Assembly: GCA_977006965.1 (NCBI GenBank)
Contig: OZ345367.1
Location: 2,604,001-2,668,000 of the forward strand
Direction of reading: 5' to 3'
Length of the DNA stretch: 64,000 bases
DNA from: Phymatolithon calcareum
Lineage: Eukaryota > Rhodophyta > Florideophyceae > Hapalidiales
The position numbers were made by a program, and so were the translations under genes. Below, in pieces: positions 9,677-18,749 of this stretch. Under the pieces are notes generated by a model. That model made no database searches. It was not told the origin of the DNA and was given only the letters and a program-made list of their open reading frames with translations. Positions within the stretch are counted from its first letter, which is position 1. Every line of letters begins with the position of its first letter.

Positions 9677-11254
9677 ATGTCTAACTTCTATTTTCCCCCA
9701 CCACTTTCTGCCAATGAAATGTCACCAATTGGCAAGAGACGACTCCAAAATGTCTCAACTAAGTCGCAAAAAAAGACGGTCATACTCTGGATGGTTCAAG
9801 AAGTCGAAAACTGTGGATCTGACCATCATATCGGGCCAAAAGCGGTCAAGCAGTTTCCAACCATTTTACGAAAAACCGGGAGAATAACCGGTAATTTGGA
9901 AGCGGCAGCCAATAGGAAGAAAGCCTTGCGCTGGTGGCGGATGAGGCAGGACTTTCTGGACAAACTGTCTACGCCAGCGAACCGTACAATGAGTATCGTG
10001 TCACGGCGCACTCCCGGCACCGCCGTGAGATGCTCCCACGTCAAAGCTCTCTCTGGCCGTGGCAGAAAGCGGTGTGAATGGGTCAAATATGTGCACCAGA
10101 TTTTGTTGGGGGAATTCGAACGGCTTCGTGCAGCCGGTGTGAAAATGACAAAAGCTTTGTTACTTGATGTTGCTTTACATACAATCAGTCAGCCGGAATC
10201 TTTGTTTACAGTCAGTCATCCTGATGACTATTCTCATTCTCCAATTGTGACGCACATCAAGCTTCCATGGATCCAATCATTTATGGACAGGCACAACATC
10301 GTCTTACGGAAGCAGTGTGGTGCACAATTTCGGTGCACGGCGCACCGGCTGCACACCGAAAAACTAATCTCGTTTCATCTTGGCCAACTGCATCGCGGAT
10401 TTCGAGATGGACTGCTGGATGAGGATATGATTGAGAATATGGATGAAACTCATTTTATTTTTAACATGTACAACAAGCATGCGTTGGGTTTCATAGGTGA
10501 ACAGCGTATTAACTATGCTGACGTTGTTTCTGGTGGCGAAGGAATGACAATGGCCTTACGTATGAAAGGTGGGAGCAGCGCAAGAATTGAAGCACCTTTC
10601 ATGATTTTTATGAACAGGAACAGAAACTATCCCATACAGGGAACTCCAGACGACATTCCAGGAGTGTGCTATCGTACCGGGCCACGTGGGTGGATGGACA
10701 AAATTGTTTTCAACCAATGGTTGAACGAGCCAAAGGCTATTGCCCGTGATCCAGCTGAACGCACTCGCTTGTTGTATGTCGACAATTGCTCCGGTCATAA
10801 TGAGACACCACAGCAGTTGGTTTCCTTGCAGAGTATCAAAACGGAGCTCCGTAAGCTTCCTCCTAATGCTACCCACCTGTGTCAGCCCCTGGACTCATAC
10901 ACTATCCGGAATATTAAGGAAGTGTGGCGTGCTGAATGGGACAAGGAGAAATTGGAACGTATCAAAAATAATGACTGGGCAGTTGGTGTCAACGGATCGG
11001 GAAAGCTAAATAATCCGGGAAAACATTGGTATCTGAAACTGGCAAAAAAATGTGTTGAACAAGTGAATACTATGAAAGACGAAAACAACATATCATTGGT
11101 GCGAAAGGCAATGATACGTTGCGGGCTTGGAAATGATATTGATGGCACATGGCGCAAGGAGCAGCTTTTCTCTCATTTGAAGGAAATTGTAGAACGTCAT
11201 CCAATGGAATTCGAAGGCCTGTCTCCCAGCCCACAGTTTGGATCTTCGAACTGA
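9677..11254 (+). CDS. DDE transposase, CENP-B/pogo/Tigger family
   Basis: 525 residues counted from the ATG at 9677. An in-frame ATG at 9494 would add 61 residues, but these cross the TATA-like box and read as untranslated DNA, so the inner start is preferred. Residues about 20-190 correspond to the DNA-binding HTH region (RKKALRWWRMRQDFL, then a basic GRGRKRCEW segment). The catalytic core shows ENMDETHF with D256, LLYVDNCSGHNET with D369, and LPPNATHLCQPLDSYTI with D406, giving a DDxD triad with 36 residues between the last two, as in pogo/Tigger enzymes. These act in the nucleus, cutting at the inverted repeats and inserting at TA. The frame is fully open with all three acidic residues, so the enzyme could be active. 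GFIGEQ and RTGPRGWMD are family-typical core segments. Confidence 0.93.
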   Translation: MSNFYFPPPLSANEMSPIGKRRLQNVSTKSQKKTVILWMVQEVENCGSDHHIGPKAVKQFPTILRKTGRITGNLEAAANRKKALRWWRMRQDFLDKLSTPANRTMSIVSRRTPGTAVRCSHVKALSGRGRKRCEWVKYVHQILLGEFERLRAAGVKMTKALLLDVALHTISQPESLFTVSHPDDYSHSPIVTHIKLPWIQSFMDRHNIVLRKQCGAQFRCTAHRLHTEKLISFHLGQLHRGFRDGLLDEDMIENMDETHFIFNMYNKHALGFIGEQRINYADVVSGGEGMTMALRMKGGSSARIEAPFMIFMNRNRNYPIQGTPDDIPGVCYRTGPRGWMDKIVFNQWLNEPKAIARDPAERTRLLYVDNCSGHNETPQQLVSLQSIKTELRKLPPNATHLCQPLDSYTIRNIKEVWRAEWDKEKLERIKNNDWAVGVNGSGKLNNPGKHWYLKLAKKCVEQVNTMKDENNISLVRKAMIRCGLGNDIDGTWRKEQLFSHLKEIVERHPMEFEGLSPSPQFGSSN

Positions 11255-11328
11255 AAATAAATTTGTAGTTTTGTAAACTTTTTCTTTTCTCCCGCCCAAC
11301 CCGCGCCGGAGTATTAGAAAATCCCCCA

Positions 11329-11360
11329 CTTACAGAGGACACTAATATCACTATCTACTG
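11329..11360 (-). repeat. Right terminal inverted repeat of the Tigger-like element
   Basis: Reverse complement begins CAGTAGATAGTGATA, pairing with the left repeat; followed by the TA duplicate at 11361-11362. Confidence 0.93.
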
Positions 11361-11748
11361 TACCTCTTCTTCACTATCGTCTTTTATGACGACATGGAAT
11401 AGACAAGGCGTGTCCTCAGCTGCGAACTTGAGCCCCATAGGAAATCTGACCAGTGGATCGCAAGCTTTTCCCTCTGCCCCCGGGAGAGGGTTTTTGCAGC
11501 TAGGGCTACGACGTTAACCCGGATTACACGGATTTGAGTAGATGATCGATGCTACAAGAGATTAGCTGCTGAAACGCTTTTCCCTTGCAGTCTCATGAGT
11601 GCTTCTGAGGGCGTCTAATATATTCCAAATTCAAAAAAAATTGAAAAATTTCAGCTTCCTTAATCGGAATTACATAGAATCACGTCAATGGTTATAGACA
11701 TGTCAATCTCTTCTGTCGGGGTCCATGTAGGCTTCTTCAGGATTCTGG
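11361..11748. other. Spacer between Tigger-like element and LINE remnant
   Basis: No gene seen; A-rich near 11630. Confidence 0.45.
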
Positions 11749-12192
11749 TCAGTGTTCCAAGTGCCCATGCTCCTTGACTGAAATTTCTTCAATTAACTTC
11801 AGTGGGTATCTCGGAAAATGGCGAACAAACCACGTTGCGCAAAGAATTCTGTATCTGCTTTCTTTCATCCTCACTGCTTGGTACGGTATACTATTCTTGG
11901 CGAACGAAAATTTCCCGGTGCGGTGCTCTTCATGCTGCTCCCATACTCGCCGGAGTCCAGATCTATCGTGAATGTCAGTTGTCGTGTTTGATTCCCGTGT
12001 ACCGTCGAGAGTTTCGAGTTCTAGTTCTGTCCCTGTGTCTTCGGTCTCCACCACAATCTTGCTTAATCTTCGTCTTAGCTTCCGGAGCAGGTGCTGTCGG
12101 CACAGTTTCATTAGACGTCCCCAGTGCCGTGGTGCCCACTTACCGAACAGTATCGTTGCAATGTCCTTCTGAATTTTCACTGCTGCTTTCAA
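11749..12192 (-). CDS. Hypothetical ORF, possible distal part of the host LINE
   Basis: 147 codons on the minus strand, basic N-terminal half (HWGRLMKLCRQHLLRKLRRRLSK) and an acidic middle (ETEDTGTELELE). It lies just downstream of the LINE tail at 12300-12794 on the same strand, so it may be a further piece of that element. No domain recognised; the composition looks coding-like but no start context or conserved motif decides it. Confidence 0.28.
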   Translation of the reverse strand: MKAAVKIQKDIATILFGKWAPRHWGRLMKLCRQHLLRKLRRRLSKIVVETEDTGTELELETLDGTRESNTTTDIHDRSGLRRVWEQHEEHRTGKFSFAKNSIPYQAVRMKESRYRILCATWFVRHFPRYPLKLIEEISVKEHGHLEH

Positions 12193-12299
12193 TAAACCGA
12201 TTGTGCCGGATTTTATATTTTTTCCAACTGTTTAGTTGTTTATTTGAAAGACCTCATTAAGACTCCTAAGATTTATCGGGAGCAGCTTTGAATAACTTG

Positions 12300-12794
12300 T
12301 TCATTCTAGTATATCGCCTGATCCCTAATACAGGGACTCGTCGTTTTCACTATTGTCAATTATGGTGACGATATAGAGTAGTATGGAGTCTAATGCCTTT
12401 TTCGTTCTTAACATTTCTCCGGAGTCCAGTTCATACCTGGTTAGGTTCTTGCATACGTTCTCCAGGTGGCGCTCTGCTGCCGTTAAGAATTTATTCAATA
12501 TTAGCGTCGTGCTCGCTAGAGGGAACCTGCCGCTTGCGTATTTTATGGTCAACTATCGATGTCGCACCTTGGCAAACCTGAGGATGGCCGGGATATCGTC
12601 CGGTCTATCGTACGGTATTATTCTCTTTCTTCTTGCTTCGAGCCTCGTGCCTTCTTTTGCGAACAGAATACGTCGGAGTTGGCATGGAGATTTCCCTTCC
12701 TGCATATGTTTGAACGGGACCGCGAACTGTTCTTGCTGTCGGATGTTATATACGCAGCGTACTCATATACTGGACTGATAAAAGCTTTGAAGAG
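12300..12794 (-). pseudogene. LINE reverse transcriptase, C-terminal part (left half of the LINE split by Gypsy)
   Basis: Minus-strand reading from 12794 starts LFKAFISPVYEYAAYITS, the post-RT thumb segment of non-LTR retrotransposons, and continues through several frame changes. Downstream it aligns with the LINE tail at 58620-58870: KEGTRLEARRR against KEGERFESRRK, DDIPAILRFAKVRHR against DVIRAIARFLKNRHR, and ASGRFPLASTTLILNKF against ANAGLPQVSTALISSKF. The upstream half of the same gene is at 24345-25250. The gene is broken by the Gypsy insertion as well as by stops and shifts. Confidence 0.75.
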
Positions 12795-13092
12795 TGTAAA
12801 CCCATAGCGCTTACTTCATGGGTAGTTTTCCTGGCGCGTTGCATGCAACAAGTGCATGTGCCTATATTAGGCTACGCGTAATATCTAGATTTAAACATGT
12901 AACAGTATCATTACGAAGGCTACATCATGTAGCACGTTATGTACACTACTTCGGGCAATCTGCAAGTGTAGATACACGTATTGAAGCACTGCCGAATTCG
13001 TAAAAGTTGCAACCTTGCCTGAACCAAACAATAAAGTTATCACTCTCACAAAAGGGACCTGAGTGGTTGACAGACACAGGGGAATGATCACA
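12795..13092 (+). repeat. Gypsy 5' LTR
   Basis: 298 bp, starting TGTAAACCC and ending GATCACA, nearly identical in length to 24047-24344 and about 90 percent identical by eye. The TG...CA ends are intact. Confidence 0.92.
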
Positions 13093-13147
13093 GAAACTTC
13101 TGTCTCGCGCGGAGCAGAACTGAACGTGCGTCTGTTGGTCGCGTACG

Positions 13148-13477
13148 GTGACGATACGCTCGGCTTCGCAAAGGATGAATTCGGAAGAAGAAAGTGAAGC
13201 AACTCTAAATGCAAGTGTTACTCTCTTTCAGCTAGTAAGTCATCCGGCGTCACGAAGTGTGGAACCGAAGAAAGTCGCGACATTCCAAAAGGAGCGCGCA
13301 CGGTATGAAGACGAGGTTTCTGAAAAACAAAAAGAGATCCCTTCAATGTCGGTGGCGTCCTACAAGGTGTCTATCGACAGGGCTCTTCTAGAAAACGTGC
13401 ATTTTCTGGGCGGATTCGAGGATATTGCTGTTGTTCAAAATTTGAATAGTTACTTCTCTCTCACTATCGGTTGTTAG
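13148..13477 (+). pseudogene. Gypsy Gag, N-terminal fragment
   Basis: About 110 codons just inside the 5' LTR, ending in TAG at the start of an AT-rich insert. The residue pattern (FQKERARYEDEVSEKQKEI, then SYKVSIDRALLENVHFLGG) is like the N-terminal part of Gypsy Gag proteins with an FxxxRxxYE block. The continuation of Gag is found only after 14225, so the protein is split by the intervening DNA. Probable Gag start lies near the MNSEEE at about 13175. Confidence 0.6.
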
Positions 13478-14225
13478 TCTAAAACTCTATTATTGTATTT
13501 CTAACATGTTTTATTTACATATGGAGTTTCTTTTAAACAGAAGCTCGTGTTTATCTCGTGATATGAACAGTTACGAATCCCAATATTATATTTTCTTTAC
13601 TTCTATGTATCTTTCGTATGTCACACTTTCCGAATACAGGACATGTGCAAAGCATACTTTTAATACCCTTTAAACTTTTATACTATGATAATACTATCAG
13701 TTTGGATTATCTATAACAATTGTACTTAAACAAGAAGCGTACATAACACCACATGGTTTACACTCTAGTGCACAACTCTAATACGGTATGCAGAGAACTT
13801 TAGATCAATTTGTACAGTTGTTAGGGTAACACTGGACTATAATTTAAATCAGTTAAATAGATCAATGTCTCTATCCTTCAAGGCTCATCCTGTCCAAATA
13901 CAGCCGAAGGATTATTCCTGTAGTGTCTAGAATTTACTTAGTGACTTCTAGAGTTTTTACGTAATAGTTTCTAGAACGTTTTCGATGTTACTAGAAACAT
14001 CTGGGGCAGCTTTTAGACAGGTTTTGATCCTCAATATGATAGTTTTTAAAGTAGTATATAAGCAGACACTAGGTCTGCCCGAGTAGAAAACGTTAAGTAA
14101 GCAATAAAGGAGAAACTATCACACAGTTTCTTAGCAAGAATCCTTAGTCAGTCGAATGGGAGCAACTTTTGCCAGTTGAAAACAAGTTTCTATTCTACGT
14201 TTCTGATTTTTACCGATAATTGCAC
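13478..14225. other. AT-rich insert in Gypsy gag, with LTR-like right half
   Basis: About 750 bp of AT-rich DNA lies between two Gag fragments. From 13919 it looks like an LTR of another family: it begins TGTAGTGTCTAGAA, repeats TCTAGA-like motifs (13926, 13946, 13969), has a TATA box (TATATAAG, about 14055) and an AATAAA-like site (14102). A clear target duplication was not found, so a solo LTR is only a proposal. Confidence 0.4.
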
Positions 14226-14916
14226 CTAATTTGTTGCTCAAAAACCTTATGTCAAATCACATCGAAACATACATCAAGAGTTTGGTGAAAAGGAAAGGCG
14301 GTAACGAATCCAAACGTCATAAAAGCCGCACTGAGAGGTCTTCGTGGTTCTCATGGAGATCGCAGACCCCAAGGCCCGGATATTGCAGCTATGCAGTGAC
14401 ATTTTTTCAAGGCTGGACGGTGTAGGTTGCGGAGACTTCGAAACCAAAAACCCTAAGAAAACTATTAAGTTTATCCAATCGTATCTCTATCCTCAAAACC
14501 TCGAGGATGCCATGGCAATACACTTGGAATTCCAAGGTGGATTGAAGAAGGAACTGAGAAAATATATTGCAATACTTTGCAAAGAGGCTGTAATTCAGAA
14601 CAAAGTGGCATATCAAAAACCAAAATCGTCTAGCAGCTCGAAGCAAGACCAACAGAAGGACACGTCTAAGAAAACCACTGAAGGCGGCGGCACAAAGCGC
14701 AAAGGGTCCAACAAACCGTTGTGTCTTAACAAAACACACTCTAATAAGGGGATTCACTGTTTCATTAAACAGTGTCCAATTGCAAGCCCCGAAGAAGTCG
14801 AAAAACTGATTAAACAGTATCGTGAAAAACGAAAAGCTGACAAAAATATCAAAAATATTGCTTCTCCGTCAATCGATACGGAAAACGGATCAAACGAAGG
14901 AAAAAAAGCAGAATGA
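14226..14916 (+). pseudogene. Gypsy Gag, C-terminal part
   Basis: Gag resumes after the insert (SNHIETYIKSLVKRKGGNES), shifts frame near 14340, and then runs open from 14344 to 14916: IADPKARILQLCSDIFSRLDG, a helical capsid-like segment, and a Lys/Ser-rich basic tail (residues about 90-190 of this frame). A C-x-H-x-C-like LCLNKTHSNKGIHCFIKQC cluster stands where a zinc knuckle would be. It overlaps the protease frame by 4 bases. Confidence 0.65.
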
Positions 14917-15170
14917 TAATGGCATCCTTCGCCAACTGCGTTACAAGGAACTTATGTGCTGACAGTGGCTCTGACATAAACTTGATGCCTCCTGATCTGT
15001 TGGCTAATTTGGTGGCGCAAGGTGCAAATGTAGAAGTGCGGAAACTCAGTCGTCTGCAAAAACTTTATCTCGCCGTCAATGTATCAGAAACCAAGGAAGA
15101 ATTGTTTTTGACGTACGAACGACTGGCTACTGTTACAACTGAGCCAAAATTCGACACGGTAAGTCGCTAA
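14913..15170 (+). pseudogene. Gypsy aspartic protease fragment
   Basis: 85 codons with the retropepsin active-site box CADSGSDINLMPPDLL near residue 14, where D-S-G carries the catalytic Asp. In this family the protease cuts the Gag-Pol precursor. The frame is lost at 15170; the next 240 bases continue protease/linker sequence in shifted frames. Confidence 0.65.
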
Positions 15171-15409
15171 AAACTCGGGATCTGAAGTGGGAAGTCTCAA
15201 CCGGAGAAATAGACACCCCATTACTCGGACAGCCTTTACTTAATGCGCTTTGCCTGGACATTAAGGGAGTTCTTGAAGCTGCATATGTCAAAATTGAGTG
15301 AGAAATCAGTGCAGGTGACCTGTTACCTGAGAAAAACTACCCTAGAGGAACTGTGGCTCGCAACTTGCCGAATGGAGTCTATCATGCTGACCGATGTTGT
15401 GAGGGGACA

Positions 15410-15870
15410 AATCTGACCCAGAGGAAGGAAGCTGGCTAGACCTCGAGAAGGACTCCGTTGAAGAGCACAATCGCTGCCTCAATAATTTACTGCAAAACGC
15501 GATTGACAATGGTATAAGCCCAAGCGGAGCAGAAAGATGGAAGAACCTGCTCCGAGAATACAGTGACATCTTCAGGATCCGACTTGGAGATGATCAAACA
15601 GCACAAGTGGCGCCTATGAAGGTCGAAATAAGACCAGCAAGCACACCTGACATGGCCATAGCGCGTCGGGACACCCCAGATCAGCGTGAATTCAAGGCTA
15701 ACTATTTAGATAAGCTGGAAGAATATGGTTTTGTGTGCCAAACCCCAAATGCATCATGGGTTGCATCACCGCTCCTAGTGCCAAGGGCACCGACTGCACA
15801 TTTTAGACTCACATGTGACCCTCGCCGGGTGAACACATGCATCGTTACTGTGGCCTGGCCGATGCCTCAA
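15410..15870 (+). pseudogene. Gypsy reverse transcriptase, N-terminal part
   Basis: The linker and fingers of RT can be read: WKNLLREYSDIFRIRLGDD, then VAPMKVEIRPASTPDMAIARR, YLDKLEEYGFV, ASPLLVPR, and FRLTCDPRRVNTCIVTVAWPMPQ. The last is the canonical D-x-R-x-VN ... WPMP block. The following 90 or so residues of RT (palm, with the first catalytic Asp) are missing, replaced by a minus-strand LINE fragment. Confidence 0.8.
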
Positions 15871-16772
15871 TTTGACAGTGAGTTCTGTCCCTAATATGTA
15901 ACACTCCTGGTAGTTTATCCGGCTTGTCGACCGGACTTTTAACTGTCCGTACCTCTTCTTCCAACGTGCATATTTTTTCTGCTTCTCGTATGTGTCCGGT
16001 TTTTGATACCATACCTTCTTCTGCTTGTTTTAGAGCTTCGTTGAGGTGCTTCTCTTCTCTAAGATATCCAATATCCTTTGATACATCTTCCAGATCTTCT
16101 TCTATTCCTTGATATTCTTCTGCGAGCTCAAGGTACTTCTTCCGTCTTAGCAGGCTTAAGACGAACCTTTCAGCCTCATGCACTCTACTCATCTGTGGGC
16201 TGGCGAGTCTACAGAGCACTCGCATCCGCTCCCTTCGATGTTCGGCATATTCCGAAAATATACCTGAAGAAAAGACGTTCTGCTGATTCGATTGCCGATA
16301 ACAGACGTTTGGTGATCGGGGTCAGGTGAATGGCACACTCCCATTTGGGTAGAATCAATGATTTGAAAATCTTGATGCAAGTGGCTGGCTGGAATCCTCT
16401 GACGTTCAAGCTTTTTTGGCAGAGTTCGCGTATACATCCAACCGCACTCTGAACTCTTGAAATTGCTGTATCGTCCGTGACTCCGTTGTTATTCATACTG
16501 ATCCCCAGGTAGGATAGTCTCCAGGCCTGATGCAGCTCTTTTCTTGCAAGGATAAATTTCTTCTTTGGGAAGCCTTTGTTCTTAAGGACCTCACTCTTTC
16601 CTGGATTTGTGTTCCATTTCATGGAGTTCTCGCCTGCCCACTTCGTGGCTATGCCAAATAGTTTTTGCAACCCTTTGGCATTCTTAGCCTGAGGAAGAAT
16701 ATCATCAGCAAATAATCGCGCTGGATGTTCAGCTTCCAACCTAGGGTTGAACCCTGTTTCAAGGATATATAA
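15871..16772 (-). mobile_element. LINE fragment lodged in the Gypsy RT
   Basis: On the minus strand from 16772 the frame reads ILETGFNPRLEAEHPARLFADDI (the F-A-D-D box with the RT catalytic Asp pair), then KSEVLKNKGFP, SYLGISMNN, and IFKSLILPKWECAIHL, the usual order after the RT active site of a LINE. It continues in a shifted frame below about 16210 to near 15890. Left border is approximate; right border is within a base or two of 16772, where Gypsy sequence resumes. No target duplication was seen, and about 270-290 bp of the Gypsy RT are gone. Confidence 0.8.
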
Positions 16773-17757
16773 GATCACTTGAAAGCATGGCTGGATGACT
16801 TCCTCCTACATAATCGAACGGAGGAGCGTCTATTGGATATGATTGAACAGTTTTTCAATATGTGCCAAGAAAAACGTCTCAAAATCTCGGCTACACACCA
16901 GTGCTCTACACTCTGTGCGTGCGTTGGTGCGGTCGCGTTATCGACGATGATGGAGTACGGTGCGAACCTCAACGATTAAGTGGGCTGATAAAAGCACATT
17001 ATCCAGTTGTCGCATCCGAGCTGTGTCAGTACGTACATTGACTGCAGTGGATTTCAAATTTCGTACCGGCTTCTCCGAAAGGATTCATCCACTTTGACTG
17101 TTATTTGAGGAGGCCTGCAAGAAGTCTGGATTACGGAAGAAAAAATCGATCCAATCTTTCAAACTGACTGAACTCGCTTGGAACCAAAGCCACACCGATT
17201 TATTCCACAGCCTTCAAGAACAATTCCGCAGAGCAGTTGCTCTGTAACACAGGGATAGTTCGAAAATATTATGTGTCTTCACAGACGCATCCGAAGAACA
17301 TTGGGCAGCAGTATGTACCCAATGTGATTCTGAAGAGCTGCAAAAACAGCCGATGGATCAACAACATGAACCACTCGCTTTTTTGAGTAGAACGTTCAAC
17401 GATATGGAATACGGTTGGAGTACCTTTGAAAAGGAAGCACTCTCAATCTACCAAGTCTTCTTGAAGCTGGACTATATGTTGGCCGCAGAACATGATGTGC
17501 ATGTTTTCACGGACCATCGCAATCTGCTGTTAGTGTACAACCCGCAGGCAATGGATCCGGCATTGGGAAGGCACATCGTGTCCAAAGTGCAGCGTTGGGC
17601 ATTGTACCTCTCCCGATTCATTTACACAAACAAGCATGTGTCTGGGGACAAGAAAATCATGGCGGGCAAAATGGCCAGATGGTTCGCGGGGTATAGCGTC
17701 AAGCGCAGAGCACGCCGAATAACAGCATTGATCTCAAAAAGAAACATCTAACAATCT
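16773..17757 (+). pseudogene. Gypsy RT C-terminal part and RNase H
   Basis: Resumes with DHLKAWLDDFLLHNRTEERLLDMIEQFF, where LDD is the RT catalytic box. After frame changes the RNase H domain follows: CVFTDASEEHWAAVCTQ near 17280 (first acidic residue), then an open frame 17353-17751 with EPLAFLSRTFNDMEYGWSTFEKEALSI and HVFTDHRNLLLVYNP, standard Gypsy RNase H signatures. Several stops between 16980 and 17280. Confidence 0.8.
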
Positions 17758-17939
17758 TCAGGCGAAAGAGAAACTACCTAAGGACTCTTATCGTGGCGCC
17801 TAAATGATCGAACTTGGATCTCAAATGATCCAAGCGACGTGCACTTAAGCTGTTTCTTGTCGCACATTGCGGATGATCGTCGCATCGTGGAGTGGAAAGC
17901 ACTTCTAGTGCCTTGGCTGTAACGTTTCACTGATATTCC

Positions 17940-18487
17940 CTGAAAGATGACTGCAAGTAGTTCGTTAAGAACTGTATTCATTGCATGGCTGCAAAGGAAG
18001 GAAACTGCATTCCGAGACCTCTCTCGATGACACTACATTCATCGAAACTGAACGAAATTCTACATTTTGACTTTCTTTATATGGGTGTGAGACTTAACGG
18101 TTTCAAATATGTTTTGGTGCTGCGTGATGATGTGTCGTCGTACACATGGCTGTGTCCTACAGGTACAGCAGATGCAGCAACAGAAGCAGCCGAAGTATCC
18201 AGATGGATACGAGTTTTTACTACCATGTCGTACTGGGTTCTTGACCAAGCATCTCACTTCAAGAAGGAAAATATGGGCAAACTGGCACGTGACTACAAAA
18301 TCCAGCCCAAATTCACTGTTCCGTGCTCACCATGGACCAACGGCACTGTGGAATCCTGCATGTCTCACATCTTGGCAGCTTGTCGAGCACTGCTGTCAAA
18401 GTAGTAACTCGGACCTCAAGACTGGCCGTGGGTGATCGGACCAGTAATGTCTGCAGTCAAGGAGGCACCCTTAAAAAGGTTGGGTAG
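17940..18487 (+). pseudogene. Gypsy integrase core (upstream of the Copia insertion)
   Basis: HC-type zinc motif remnants precede 17985; the open frame 17985-18404 shows ILHFDFLYMG (first Asp), WVLDQASHFKKE (second Asp) and PWTNGTVESCM (Glu), a D,D35E-like core. Two consecutive stops TAG TAA at about 18402 are in the same frame as the continuing sequence DWPWVIGPVMSAVKEAPLKRLG, which is cut by the Copia element after 18487 and resumes at 23299. Confidence 0.82.
18483..18487 (+). repeat. Target-site duplication of the Copia element, left copy
   Basis: GGTAG immediately before the Copia 5' LTR; the same 5 bases follow the 3' LTR at 23294-23298. Removing the element and one copy restores a continuous Gypsy integrase frame. 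Confidence 0.9.
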
Positions 18488-18690
18488 TGCTGAGATCAAG
18501 TGTTTCAGGCGCGATCTCGTTCTGCTTCCTCTACATCTCTTGTTACCTTCATCATTGAGTTTATATGTTTGATGCTGTTGCAACGTGCAAGCTGGTGAGC
18601 CTTCGGCGATGAGTCCGTTGCTGAGGGTATAACTCGTCAAGGCTGTAACGTAGAGCTTGCGATTACGACACTACTGTCGTGCTTTGTGCA
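18488..18690 (+). repeat. Copia 5' LTR, shortened
   Basis: Aligns with 22843-23040 of the 3' LTR, starting TGCTGAGATCAAG. The last 250 bases of the 3' LTR have no counterpart here; after 18690 the sequence is gag leader. A deletion has taken the 3' part of the LTR and probably the primer binding site. Confidence 0.85.
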
Positions 18691-18749
18691 ACGGTTCGCT
18701 GCTGACTGCGACCGACTGGAAGAAGAAAGGAACAGGGCTTGCTTCTAAG

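Larger units (their letters stand above)
9243..11360 (+). mobile_element. Complete pogo/Tigger-like DNA transposon
   Basis: A 2118-bp element bounded by terminal inverted repeats that begin CAGTAGAT and flanked by TA on both sides (9241-9242 and 11361-11362), the target duplication used by the Tc1/mariner-pogo superfamily. It contains one open transposase frame preceded by a TATA-like box. Ends, duplication and ORF are all directly visible. The terminal repeats differ at 3 of 32 positions, which suggests moderate age or slightly asymmetric ends rather than a dead relic. Confidence 0.92.
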
